A stretch of 64,000 nt of DNA, from NCBI RefSeq assembly GCF_949628265.1, contig NC_088786.1, positions 27,487,681 through 27,551,680 on the forward strand, written 5' to 3'. This DNA comes from Cloeon dipterum (Eukaryota > Arthropoda > Insecta > Ephemeroptera > Baetidae). Shown here in pieces: positions 1-11,600 of the stretch. The notes under the pieces were generated by a model. The model was not told the DNA's origin. It was given only the letters and a program-made list of their open reading frames with translations, and did not search any database. Within the stretch, counting starts at the first letter, position 1. The number at the start of each line of letters is the position of its first letter. The translations under genes and the position numbers were made by a program.

Positions 1-2581
1 AGTTCGAAGGGTTCGTTTGCTTTATAAGATTTCAATGGAAAACGAATTAGATAACATGGGTATTATGTAACACTTAAGTCGCGGTGTAGTTATGTCAATT
101 TGCACTAACTGCGAAGTCAAATCGTTTTCCACGTGATGTGTTTGGATTCATTTGCAGCTTTTCTAGAAAAATAAACAATTATTTTTAAATTTGTCTACAT
201 CTGAAAAAAAATATCAAGGAAATAATGAAATGACAAGTTTCAGGGTTGTATTTTCAACCCACGCGGTGTTCTTCACAGCCAATTTTAACCAATTTCTTAA
301 GCAAGAAAAATCCGTATAGGAGACGAATTTCACAGTCTGTTCAGCCGTTTTGTAGAATTTTTATAATTTTAAAAATGCATAATTTTTTGCCGCAATTTTG
401 CCAACATATTCTGTATAATAGCTCAATTTCCAACATAAGCCTATATTATATTATAATATAATATTATGTTCTTTAGTAATTCTCGAGTGTAAAACGTCAC
501 ACAAGAAAACATTATCTTGTTCAAACGTTAACAATAATTGTTAAATATGAAAGTTGCAGAGTTTTAGTATTAAATCGGAGACAGTGTTGAGCAAGAGAAA
601 TCTTCCTCCGAATCGAAAGCAATAATCAAGCAGCTGCCGCCGTGTCATAGGAAGTTTAGCGCGAGCTGTGAATAAATTTATTACCCTCGCGGAAGAGACA
701 CCGATTGACCGTCTGTTGACAGTGACCCTGAGTCGCTCTCTCTAGTCATATCATAAAGGGCAATCGCCACAATTCGCTAGATGGATCTTCATCACCAAAG
801 CAATTTGCACTACTTCTTTATTTCGCAATGCTCGGATCGGAAAATGCGTCGTTGGAAAGCAGGGAATTCCGTCGGCAAACACGCGCTTCTATTAGTACAA
901 GCCGAAACAACTACTGCTTGTCTTTTTTATTGCTTTGAGCTAACGAATTGCGTCCTTATCAGGTAGCTTGCTTATTGTTAGTTGCTTACGTGTTGCTCTT
1001 CTGCCGCAAGTTGTCGGCGATTTGTTGTGCGAAAACATACCGGTCGGCGCCTGTATGTAGCCTGTGGGCTAATTTTGCTCCCAAAGAGATACTTATATTC
1101 GACATACAAGTACACGCTTGGCAATTGCGACTCAAACTTTGCGTGCCGGTCGGTCAAACCACTCTCCGAGTGTCTAAAAATACGAAAAATAAAATGCCAG
1201 CCGCCTCTCTGGCGCTGACATAACATTTTTGGCCACTGCAAAATACCCCTGGCATCCTCGCCAAGAGTAGTGTGGCATGGTATATACTCATAACAATATT
1301 TTGTGTTTAGCTTACTCTGTTTGTTTCATGTTGTGCCAGCTTAGTTTCAATGAGTTAAATTTCATTAATTCATAATTGTGCTCATTGTATTGTCTGCAAA
1401 TAGAAAAAAACTATTTGGGGGAAAAACTAGAAATATTATTAATATTTATTTTTTATTTGTTTGTTAAATATGTAATTAACTTAAATAAAGTATTATAGGG
1501 GTTTAAATTTTGTGGGACTCATGTAACTCGCTATTGCAATATTCAGGCAGTCCCTAAATTTCTTCCCAAGAACAAAATTAATCAACCATTATTAGTCTGA
1601 ATTTAAAATTAAAAAATCCCACTTATGTTATTATTTTTAACTCGTGTGCAAAACAGTGCTTGAATTTATTATTTAGTCTCAATGCCAAGCAACCTACATA
1701 GACGATACTTTCTTTACTGCGCTCTCTTCCTTAATTCCTTTCAGGGGATTGAAAATTAATTACATACACGACCTCAATCAGAGGCTTAAAAATTAATTTT
1801 GAGCTGCCTGCCCATGGAATGTGCTAAGTGTGCGCCAATTTACAAGTTAGACACATCTTTGATTACGTAACTTTAGCAGCATTGACCTTTGCAAAAAATT
1901 TGTAGGACCGTCAGCTGAAGCTCGACTTCCTAAATTGATCTTGCTGACTAAAACAGCGCCCGAGATGCGTTAAAACAGTCGAATGTAGGTGGGGGAGCAT
2001 TCCAAAAGGAATTTTTATCGCGTTTTCGCTACCGGTACGCACGGAAAATTGAAAAACACACGTGGAAAAGTGCTAAACAATACTCACGCCTTAGAAAGTT
2101 GTCGAACTTGCAGTTAAATGAACGAGGAACGAGGAGCGAGGAGTGGAGGATTGAGGAATTTTGCTTAAATGTAGTGCGCAGGCCCAAAATCTTTGACCAG
2201 GTTTGCCAACAGAATTTTTGAGAATAGCAATTTGTAATTTTTGTTTTAAGGGGCTTGTACGAGACATTTTTACAATTTGTATTAAAAATGTGCACAAAAT
2301 ACAAAAAATGAAACACATTTATGCAAAGCTATGCTGCTTTCACAAATTTAAACATGATCTCATCTTTTGAGTTTTGAGGGTGAATTGATTGCTCTGAGTA
2401 TATTTTGTGTTTTGTTTTTTAAGCGGGTTGGCTGTTGGCTAGCTAGAAATTATTATCAAATTATGATCATAACGAAACGTACCCATCTACATACTCCCCG
2501 TTTGCTATTTCAATTCATTTCTTATCTCCTTCTCACTCATTTTTTTATTTGATATAACATACGTGCATTCCTTGCTTCAAT
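1..2581. other. No supported gene; AT-rich flank
   Basis: I see no convincing coding exon here. Open frames are short (at most about 95 codons), lack recognisable motifs and do not link through phase-compatible splice sites. The stretch contains a 22-bp perfect A/T palindrome at 443-464 and a purine-rich imperfect repeat of GAACGAGGA/GCGAGGAG units around 2120-2160. It may hold UTR or regulatory sequence of a gene lying mostly to the left. The last few hundred bases serve as the 5' flank of the isochorismatase-domain gene. Confidence 0.5.
443..464. repeat. 22-bp perfect A/T palindrome
   Basis: Bases 443-453 are the exact reverse complement of 454-464, made only of A and T. The symmetry breaks at 442/465. 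It could extrude as a small cruciform, or it may simply be low-complexity sequence. No function is implied. Confidence 0.7.
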
Positions 2582-3357
2582 ATGGCCTCTCCATTAAATT
2601 CAAGCAATACTGTTTTCTTTCTTTGCGATATTCAAGAGAAGTTCAAAAATGCCATGCTCCACTTTGATCTCGTTGTATCTGCAGCAACCAAATTGGTAAG
2701 AGAGTTCCGATCCCAAATTCGAAAGTATAATGTAGCTTGTTAAAATTTATAATGCACCGCATTTCTACTTAAAGGTTACTGCTGCTAAAATACTGTCAGT
2801 GCCTCTCTTTGTCACCGAACAATACCCAAAAGGACTAGGCAAAACTGTGCCTGAACTAGATATATCTCAAGCAGCCATAGTAAGTTCCAAAACTCGATTC
2901 TGCATGCTGACCCCAGAAGTCAAGAAAGAACTTGAGAAAAGGTCGCCGGATGTTAAAGTCGTTGTGTTGTTTGGAATAGAGGTATGCTAACAGCTAAAAC
3001 GTTTTGTCTGTAGTAAGGTAAAATTAACATAATTTGCAGGCTCACGTTTGCGTGGAGCAAACTGCTTTAGAACTACTGCAAAGAGGTTACATCGTTCACA
3101 TCGTAGCAGATGCTACTACGTCCAGAACGCAAGAGGACCGGCTCCTTGCGTTTGATGTAATGACAAAGGTTCCCCCAAGACTAACTCATTATTAAAAATT
3201 TCCGTTCCAGCGTTTGAAGCAAGCTGGATGCTTCATCTCTACTAGAGAATCAATAATATTCAAGCTGCTTGGGGACAAAGAGCATCCGAAGTTCAACGAA
3301 ACCAGGCCTCTATTCGCAAACCCCATGGCACCAACAGGTCTTGTGACCAAGCTGTGA
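2582..3357 (+). CDS. Isochorismatase domain-containing protein (ISOC2-like)
   Basis: Four coding exons (2582-2695, 2775-2981, 3040-3156, 3211-3357), all joined in phase 0, give 194 residues. The protein is a cysteine-hydrolase fold of the ISOC1/ISOC2 family. Near the N-terminus is FFLCDIQEKF, with the aspartate expected of the family triad. The central VVLFGIEAHVCVEQTALEL carries the conserved cysteine, followed by HIVADATTSR. The C-terminal HPKFNETRPL and the terminal LVTKL match the family end. The physiological substrate of animal ISOC proteins is not established, so the call stops at the family. The start is the only ATG of the frame in exon 1 upstream of the conserved block. The gene faces the JMJD6 gene tail to tail, with 390 bp between the stop codons. 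No strong AATAAA follows closely downstream. Confidence 0.93.
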
Positions 3358-3747
3358 AAATATAAGCTCCCATATTATCCAACATAATCTTTTATTTGTC
3401 AATGCCCTTTTAAAGGTATCCATAGAATAGAATCACACGTACATGGAATCGCAGCACAAAAACTAAACCGACATCTATCAAACTCTCGGGTTTTCGTGTA
3501 AGGCACTCTTGATAAATGTAGCTGGTTGCTTTGGCTTCAAAATGCTTGACATTCATCTTGTTGGTATAAAGATATATAGAATATTATGAAATTTTGGGCA
3601 CAATCATGCACCATCAGCGCTTGGTTTGAAACTAATAATAATTAATTGTATACTTGATGCATTTGACGGATCAGCCCATGATGCTGCTGCCATTTGGTGG
3701 GTCACCTCGCTTGCACCTGCAAATCAGTAAGGATTAATACTAGCATC
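3358..3747. other. Convergent 3' flanks of ISOC2-like gene and JMJD6
   Basis: No coding sequence is seen. This 390-bp gap must hold both 3' UTRs. An AATAAA on the minus strand at 3396-3391 would end the JMJD6 transcript within about 40 bp of the ISOC2-like stop codon, so the two mRNAs may overlap at their 3' ends. Confidence 0.6.
3391..3396 (-). promoter_or_regulatory. Candidate poly(A) signal for JMJD6
   Basis: TTTATT on the plus strand reads as AATAAA on the minus strand, about 350 nt after the JMJD6 stop codon. Confidence 0.5.
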
Positions 3748-5880
3748 TTAAAATCCAGCAGAAATTTGCCTCTTTTTGTGTTTGTGCAATGACTCTTGTC
3801 CACTGTCCTCGTTGTCACTAGAATCTGAAGAAGAGGAGGAACTATCAGAGGAAGATGAGGACGAGGAAGAACAACTGGAACTGTCAGAAGCTAAGCCTGA
3901 TGCTTGCTCTAACTTCACTTGGTCTGCCACAACTGCCAAATCAGGTCGCTGGCTCTGCAAAAAGAAATTCAACAAATTCCCAATTAGTTTCTAGTGGGCC
4001 TAATATCTAAATGATTTAAAATAACTACAGGAAGGTGCATCCTGGGATAGAAAGTGACTGAGGGAGAAATTAATTGTGATAATTTTCTTAACATTTAACA
4101 TAAAATATCAAAACCACTATTTAGACCTTGGTCCTTAAAATGCTGCAAAATATTTGAAGAACCTGAGGCATCAAAACTAAGCACTTTTAACCAAGAAGCT
4201 GGTAGTTCTGCTTGAAATTAAATTGTTGCAGCCATAACAATTATATTTCTATGGTTCCACAAATAGTGGTCAACAAACAACCTGATGATTAGGACAATTT
4301 TTCATTATTTATAAATAACAGAAGTGGACTATGAAAATTTGATGCCAGTTGATTGACTGGAATCCGATTTACGGTGTTTATCATATTTTAGTAACTTACT
4401 CTGAGGATTTTGAGCCATTTTTTGGACAGCTTTGGCCTTCCTCGCACTGTTTTGTGCCACACAATTGGGAAGTTGGTGACACTGCAGAAGTTTTGGGTAA
4501 CAGCTACAGTTGTGTCCAAGTTAAGCACCACGTGCCACCAACCACCTGGCACGAAAACAGTCTCTCCTGGTTTCTGCAGGATTTCCAGCTATGATAAGAA
4601 CAATAAATAAACAGTTCCATCATCAGCCTTCAGTGCAGCATACCGGCTTGCAATCCTCAGGCCAAGTTGGGAGCTGAGTGCGAGGATAGATGGAGCGGAA
4701 CCAAGTAACCGCTTCATCTCGCTGTTTGCCACCTTCCAGAGCTGTGGGCTTGATAAGATCCTTCAGGGTGTGAGTGGGGAAGAGACACCACCTGACAAAA
4801 AAGTTATAAGAATGAACTCTTGATTTAGTATATTTATACCGCTTGTGCCCTTCAAGCAACGAATTCCAAGCACTCGTTCCTAATGGATCAATGTGGATCC
4901 CAGTGCCACTTCTGGCAGGACCCATCACGAACCATCTGTAAGGTGGTCTTCGTCGCTCACCCACCATGTGAAAGAGATCATCAGTGAAATATATTGGTAC
5001 TTCATAGTCACTAAGGAGCTTTTTACGCCTAGGATGCTGAAAAATAGCAAATAACTTTGTGTTTTACTCGAGTCCATACATGTTGAGGCACTAAAATCAC
5101 TAAAATTAAATTTAAATTGTTTGCTTTAAAAATAAAATTCAATTATAATCAGAACTTACGTCTCCAAAGCTGCTGTCAAAGATGTACAGAGGGCTGTCAT
5201 CGTCAGTGTTCTGCAAGTACTTGATATAATATTTCATTTTCATCTTGACGCTGTACCCTTCGTTGTCTTCTCCACATTTGAACTTTTGGTTGCGGTATTT
5301 CTTTGCTAATTTCTGAAGGTTGGAATATTTTTGTTTATCGATAAAAAGTGCTACATTTTGTTTTATTTGTACACTACCTCAAGAGTCCACTTGTGTTTGG
5401 CTTTCCAACTATCAGTAAGGCCACAAATAACTACAGGTTTGTACGGTTTTTCATATTTGTCAATGAATTCCTGAGGGCTGTAATCCTTGCAATGAATGCG
5501 ATCAACATTGTCACTGACCTCTTTGAAAGGTCCAAAACATTTAGCGTATCCTTGTTCACTCCACAGACTTTTGTGGTTGAGTTCTGTAATTTAAGATGAA
5601 GAATTTGTCAATAATTTGCGCTATTTTCGGGGTATAATGCGGATTTAAAATGATATCAATGCAAAACTATGTATTCTACACTGTATTAAGGTATTAAGTA
5701 AATATTTCATCACTCCTAAAAAAGAAACAATAAAAAATGCTCTTGCACCGGCATTCGACGGCCATAAAGACAAAAGACAATAACCGACAATGAGAGTCAT
5801 CTATTCTATATCTACGGACACTCACCAGGTCTAGCCTTCTTCTTTACTTCCTTGACTCTCTTTTTAGTTCTGTGGTCCAT
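3748..5880 (-). CDS. JMJD6: JmjC-domain arginine demethylase/lysyl hydroxylase JMJD6 (PSR)
   Basis: Seven coding exons (5880-5826, 5583-5378, 5312-5160, 5036-4840, 4791-4644, 4588-4400, 3954-3748) give 384 residues, against about 400 in animals. JMJD6 is a nuclear Fe(II)/2-oxoglutarate oxygenase that hydroxylates lysines of splicing factors and has been linked to arginine demethylation. The JmjC motif GTGIHIDP supplies His186 and Asp188, and GGWWHVVLN supplies His272, so the iron triad is complete. The basic start [18 protein letters not shown] resembles the family nuclear-localisation end. The last exon carries the characteristic poly-Ser tract (about residues 338-365) followed by a basic tail KHKKRQ. 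It shares a 372-bp head-to-head interval with SIRT5. A TATCGATA (DREF-type) site lies at 5336-5343 inside intron 2. Confidence 0.97.
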
Positions 5881-6252
5881 TTAGCACTTTAGTAGGTAAT
5901 AGGTTTCCTAATTCTTATCAAATATATTACGAATTATGTATCTGAATAAAAGTTGTACGTGCATACTCGTACTGAGAGTAATGCCCGATGCCGATGTGCT
6001 CCTGCTGCGCCTGCAACACAACCAATGCTGCCAACATAAAGTTAAAAATAATGCCGCTAAAAACTCTATAATAGCAATGTGTTGGTTACGCTTCTATGTA
6101 ACTCTTACTAATGGTAGCCATGCTTGATATGTGGTATTCGGAGTGGGGGGCCGGCGCTAATTTAGAAATTACAAGTTGTTGTTCCTTGTCAGCTGATTTC
6201 GAAAAAAAATCACTTCTCCATCGCTTCTCAGTTTTGTTTTGTTTTGTTTTCG
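5881..6252. promoter_or_regulatory. Head-to-head promoter region of JMJD6 (-) and SIRT5 (+)
   Basis: Only 372 bp separate the two divergent start codons, so both promoters and 5' UTRs must lie here. No coding exon is seen. The interval ends in a (GTTTT)x4 run at 6231-6250 directly before the SIRT5 start. I did not recognise a TATA box at a convincing position for either gene. Confidence 0.75.
6231..6250 (+). repeat. (GTTTT)x4 microsatellite before SIRT5 start
   Basis: Four perfect copies of the pentanucleotide GTTTT end two bases upstream of the SIRT5 ATG at 6253, so the repeat probably lies in the 5' UTR. Confidence 0.85.
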
Positions 6253-7332
6253 ATGTCTAGTGAAGAAACGTCCTCAAATATGCCGGCGTTTAAAGAAATA
6301 TTCAAGGCAGCCAAGCGTATTGTCATTTTATCTGGCGCTGGAATTTCAGCAGAAAGCGGCATTCCAACTTTTAGAGGTTCTGGTGGTTTTTGGAGGACTT
6401 ACCGCTCTCAGGATCTCGCTTCTTATGGGGCCTTCCGACGAGACCCTTCCCTTGTTTGGGAATTTTATCACTACAGAAGAGAACTTGTTTTCACTAAGAA
6501 GCCGAATGCTGTGCGTCTATTGAGGATATTAATGTGTATCATAATTGTAATTGAGTTGTCTTATTACACAGGCGCATCACGCTGTTGCCAGTCTTGAGGC
6601 CCAGTGCAATCGCCAAGTCACAGTTATAACACAAAACGTCGACGGCCTCCATCAAAGTGCTGGATCAAAAAATGTTATTGAGCTCCATGGGTCCCTTTTC
6701 AAGACGAGATGTTTGTCTTGTGGAGAAATAAAGGAAAACAAAGATTCGCCAATATGTCCCGCCCTCGAGGGAAGAGGGTATGTTTCAAAATTCAATTCTT
6801 TGCAAACTGAACAATTCAATGTAAATACATAGAGCTCCTGAGGCCGACGCACCAAGTAGAGATTGCATTCCAGAAGCTCTACTCCCTCGCTGCAAAAAAT
6901 GTTCAGGCCTGCTACGTCCGCACATTGTCTGGTTTGGAGAAAACCTTGAAACATCGGTTCTAGCTAAGGCTGGTTAGTGTCGTATGTAATCTAATAAAAT
7001 TTTCAATAATATCTTTCATAAAATGAAAAGTATTAATGCACTAATGGCCTTAATCTTCTTTTAGGAGAGGCACTTGATGAGTGTGATCTGTGCTTGGTGA
7101 TCGGGACGTCGTCTGTTGTGTATCCAGCTGCAATGTTTGCTCCACAAGTGGCCGAGAGAGGTGTGCCAGTGGCCGAATTTAATATGGAACCAACTCCAGC
7201 AACGCACCAGTTTATGTAAGAAATTTAAAAAAAATATATGTCTTTAATGGATGAAGCATCATAATTTCCTGCAGGTTTCATTTTGAAGGACCCTGTGGAA
7301 CAACTGTACCTGAAGCACTGAAGTTGGATTAA
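6253..7332 (+). CDS. SIRT5: NAD-dependent protein deacylase sirtuin-5
   Basis: Five exons (6253-6510, 6572-6777, 6833-6972, 7065-7215, 7275-7332) give 270 residues. SIRT5 removes succinyl, malonyl and glutaryl groups from lysines, mainly in mitochondria. The NAD-binding [15 protein letters not shown] starts at residue 28. EFYHYRRE provides Tyr72 and Arg75, equivalent to the human Tyr102/Arg105 pair that selects acidic acyl groups. TQNVDGLH precedes the catalytic His125 in ELHGSLF. Zinc cysteines are visible as CLSC (133, 136) and [19 protein letters not shown] and [10 protein letters not shown] complete the Rossmann fold. Only about 22 residues precede the core, shorter than the human targeting leader, and no clear presequence is seen. 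The start is the ATG nearest the core. A poly(A) signal lies at 7466. Confidence 0.97.
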
Positions 7333-7708
7333 TTATTTTTCAGTTCTGCTTAGTATTAAGTGAGTACCTTTCCTAAATTTTATTCATAGTTGAACTGACG
7401 TAATTGAGTCTAAGAAAACGTTGACAATTTGCTGAACCAGCATGAAGCTCATATATATATATTATAATAAACCAGTATTGTTACATAAAGCAATTTTTAT
7501 ATACACAATCATAACGTACACCATGCATCGCAGTTTAAACGCTTGCGATAAAGATCATCCGCTTTGGGGAGCATGCGTTTTGTTTATTCATGATGATGGG
7601 TTGCTAGGAAACGGGATCAAAACAAACAGCAAACGGGATGACTGTGCGCCGGTTCCATAGCTATGCAGATCGTTTTTTGATTAGCACATTGGAGTGGATT
7701 TGGAAATT
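7333..7708. other. SIRT5 3' UTR and FAIM 5' flank
   Basis: No coding exon is seen in these 376 bp. AATAAA at 7466-7471 is the likely SIRT5 poly(A) signal, leaving about 230 bp for the FAIM promoter and 5' UTR. Confidence 0.6.
7466..7471 (+). promoter_or_regulatory. Poly(A) signal, SIRT5
   Basis: AATAAA, 134 nt after the SIRT5 stop codon. Confidence 0.65.
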
Positions 7709-8468
7709 ATGGACGATTTGGTAGCATCTTGGGAGGTGCCGCTGAGTGATGGAATCCACAAAATTGACTTTGAGCATGGCACCACAACTGGAAAAAGAGC
7801 TATTTACATAGATGGAAAGGCAAGCAAGCTGTGATAACTTCATTATTTTTCAATTATTATTTATTCAGTTGCGGTTTTATGGTGGTGTTTTTAAGTTTTC
7901 AAACCTTTTCTCTGTTGCTAAATTAGGCACAAGCTTTACTGTTTTTATTTCCACATTCATTATTATTTGTTATGTGATTGCTAAGCGTACTTTTAACTGT
8001 TATTTTATCGAGAGTTAGAATTTAATGCCAGTTTTAATTGGCCAGGAGCTGTTGCGTCGTGACTGGATGTTCAAACTGGTGGGTTTTGAGGCGTTCCGCG
8101 TGGGCAAGGCCAAGTGCTTGATTAAAATCGACCCGGTGGGAGGATTCGCGTATGGATACTCTCTAGAGGTCAACGGCAAAAGCTACCAGAAGTTCACTGA
8201 GGCCCAATCAAAGATCATGAAGACGTGGGTGTTGGAACTCAATAATCAACAGTATAGGGTGGTCTTAGAAAAGGACACACTGGACGTTTGGGCAAATGGG
8301 CAGCGCTTGGTTACAGAGGGTGTTTTTGTCGATGAGGGCAGTGAAACTCACTTTATGCTAGGGGATCATCCGGCCCACATCAGAGCCTCATCCAGTGGCA
8401 GTCGAAGGGAGGGCATCATACACAACCTGATTGTTGATGAGCAGGTCATTCCCGAGGCAGCTGAGTGA
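7709..8468 (+). CDS. FAIM: Fas apoptotic inhibitory molecule 1
   Basis: Two exons (7709-7819 and 8046-8468) give 177 residues, against 179 in the human short form. FAIM is a soluble cytosolic all-beta protein described as protecting cells from death-receptor apoptosis and from stress-induced protein aggregation. Exon 1 encodes VASWEVPLSDGIHKIDFEHG and GKRAIYIDGK. Exon 2 begins ELLRRDWMFKLVG and carries GFAYGYSLEVNGKS, DVWANGQRL, GSETHFMLG and the family end GIIHNLIVDEQVIPE. The intron begins GC rather than GT: exon end AAG, then GCAAGC at 7820. The only GT alternative nearby would insert residues and lose the family junction. AATAAA follows at 8613. The gene faces the LRR gene tail to tail. 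Confidence 0.96.
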
Positions 8469-8612
8469 TTAAGTGTGCGTGTTTTTCATGCCTCAAGTAT
8501 GGTAATAATATTCAACATATTATATAACGCAGTTTTAATCATTGGAACCGATTTTTTACTGCATGAGAATGGGATATGCAACGTTTGTGGGTGCGTGTTT
8601 GTAACTTAAAAA

Positions 8613-8618
8613 AATAAA
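8613..8618 (+). promoter_or_regulatory. Poly(A) signal, FAIM
   Basis: AATAAA, 145 nt after the FAIM stop and 67 nt before the end of the convergent LRR gene's coding region. Confidence 0.65.
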
Positions 8619-8685
8619 ATCTTAAATTTGAATTACGCTAATATTTAATGAATAATTGATATCACAGGTACAAGCAACTTATGAA

Positions 8686-11600
8686 TTAGAAAATCCAGGT
8701 CGCGGTGAGCGTAGCCATGAACAGTGCGAAGTGTAGCTTACTTAGGCTTTCAGCTGATGAAGTCAAGCTCTTGAGAGACCGACACTGGCTGTCTCTCCAA
8801 AGTCTCAGCTGCCCTTCAGAGTCTTTGGCTAAAACGCAAACTTGCAAATTGCCACCTGATGGCAAAGGGGGGATCGTATCGCTCCTCATCGTGTATGGCA
8901 CCTGGAGCATTTCATTATTAAATTTTACAAAATCCAAAATCTCTACTACTGAAATTTTATATTTACCTCTTTTTCAAAAATATCATCTTGCGTGTCTTTG
9001 TCTCGGACTATAATTTGGAAATTGCCAATGTCTTGTCTGGTTGGAACATACCAAATCATTTTTATCCCTCCGTCCTTGGCTCTGAAACGTCACTAATAAT
9101 ACCCGTCTATTTGATATTTAAAAAAAATATTACTTGTTGACACTTCTGTACGCGACGTCTGGGGTTATTCGCAGGCGCTGTTGCTTAGGTGGTTTCAAAC
9201 ACGTCAGTTTGTCTTCAGGCACATTAGAAACTGATCGTCCTTGCAGGAAATTAGGGGTCACGCAGGTCACTGTGTTCCATGGCGTGGGCTCAATTTGTCC
9301 TAGCAGCCATCTCACTACTGGCCGCAATAAACAGTTGCACTCAAGAGGGTTGCCTATAGTTTATCGTGGGTTTTAAATTTTGATTGATTAACAAAGAAGT
9401 ATGTTTCTACCGTAAAAGTCCACTACAGTGCCATTTTCCACCATGTAAGAGAGCTCTTCAGAGAATTCCTTTAGCTTGTTGTTGGACAAATCGAGTTTTG
9501 ATAGATTTGCGCTCAACAGCTCTTGCAATGGAAGTGATTCGAATTGGTTATGTTGGAGATTTATCACGGTCAAATTTGCGGGGAAGCCTTCTTTTTTTGT
9601 CACCGCCAATTCCTCTAATTCATTGTATGACACATCAAAGTGCCTGAGAGAAGTTAAATTCCCTATAACACCTGAAATTATCAATGAGCAATCTAATTAT
9701 TTGATATACTTTATTAAAGCCTACGAGATGAAATACCTGGTCGGATTTCATTGATGAGATTATGCGAAACGTCGAGTACTTGCACCTTTTTTGTGCCCCA
9801 AGTCAAGTCCATCGTAAGCACGGGAATAGCGTTGTGGCTGAGGTCCACCTCACGCAACTTGTATGGGATGTACGGGTTACTCGGGAACATTGGTCTGGTC
9901 ACAAAGCCAATATTGTTGTGGCTCAAATTAATCTGCAATAGATATTTTAGTTTGACGTATTATTAGATTATTAATACCAAATTTACCTTTTCTAAAGACA
10001 AACAGTCATCTAAAAGCCCGTGAGATTTGTTGTCTAATTTTTCAATTCTGTTGTGCGACAAGTCCAGATTTCTTAGCGACACCAAACCTAAAATATATAT
10101 TTAATGAAATGCCTCGTCAGAGAAAAGAAACATTATTTGGTACTTTCGAATGCTCCATTTGGGATTTGCGTCAAATCATTGTAACTCAAGTTTAGTTTGA
10201 GAAGCTGAAGGAAGCCCTCAAACGCTTTTACGCTGATGTTTTTCATATTGTTGTTCGCGAGCTGTATTTCAAATACGATCGGAAGTCGACCAAATGCGCC
10301 TTTGGGCAAACTCTGAAAATCGAAAAGTTAATTCATATTCTTAAAATTTGTGCGAATCACGCACCTGTATGTTGTTGCCCTCCAAAAAGACGTACTGCAA
10401 CGAGGTGAGAGGACCGAGCGCAGCTCTTGGCGGGCGAGTCAAGCCATTCCGATTCAGTCTAAGCGATCTTAGCGTTAGCAAATTAGCTAGAGCACTAGAG
10501 TCATCAGCCAAGCTGTCTCCCAACTTGTTATCATCAAAATCAAGCTCAAGGAGGGCGTTCATTGTTGGCCAAATGCTTTCTCCTTCTGCAAAATCGTGCG
10601 TTATAAATTTAAATAAGCGAATTTTAGAAAGACTTGCCAGTGTGTCCTGACAGTGTTTCAAGTTCATTATGCGGCATGCTGAGCACAGAGAGCGCAGGAG
10701 GTAGTTGAAAACCAATTTTGCTAATCTTGTTGTAGCCCAGATAAATATTCCTGATGGAACTAAGCCTGGCAAACGCACCCCTTCCTACTTCCGTCAGGGC
10801 ATTGTGCGTCAAATCAAGGTCGAGCAATGAAGGCAGTGCTCCAAACACTGCGCTGCTCAATTTCCCCAGTGAATTGAAGCTTAAATCAAGATTTCGCAAA
10901 CTGAACAGAGGCTGGAAAACTGCATTGGAAATGCTGGTCAACTTGTTGTGAGACAAATCCACAGACCGTAGCTCGTAGAGTTTGGGGAATCCGTTTCTAT
11001 TTGGGTTAAAATTGAAGTTTAGAATATAGACATAGTTTAAAGCAACATGAATTTACCTTGGAATGTTAGTTAAAGCGTTGTAACTGACATTTAAAGTCTG
11101 CAAACCAGTCATGTTGGCCAAAGGAATAGTAGAAAAATCGGTAATCTGGTTGTACTGCAGGAAAAAGTTTGCAGCGTAGCTCACAGCGTCAAAGGCGGAT
11201 TTTGGGATGGTGGTGAGCAAATTGTGGCTCATATCCAACACTGTCATATTAGCGCAGTTTTCAAAAGAGCCTGGCTCGATAGAGGAGATAACGTTGTGTG
11301 AAATGTTGACGACAACCAAGTAAAGCTCGACAAATGCCCGCTTTTGAATCTCGGTGATTTGATTCTCGGAAACATCCAGTTTTTCGGCATAGCGTAGTCC
11401 TGTCAAAGTAATGAATGAATCAAATTTAATGGGAAAATATTTGTACTATTATACCTGCAAACATTTGGAAGTCGACTTTAGTGAGCTTATTTCTGGCAAG
11501 ATCAATTGTGCCGATTCTGGTAAGGGATGAGAATGCCCCTCTTCCAACTTCTTCTATCATGTTATCAGAAAAGTATAAACGCCTTAAGAATCTCAGGCCG

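Noticed and set aside
3776-3994. Plus-strand Glu/Asp-rich open frame
   Set aside because: It is the antisense reading of the JMJD6 poly-Ser tract; the acidic run follows from the serine codons.
8949-8966. 18-bp mini-intron at the end of the LRR gene's FN3 domain (GTAAAT to TTTCAG)
   Set aside because: It is too short to splice and leads to immediate TAG codons; using the CTCCAG acceptor at 8902 gives a 65-bp intron, keeps phase 0 and completes the FN3 motif.
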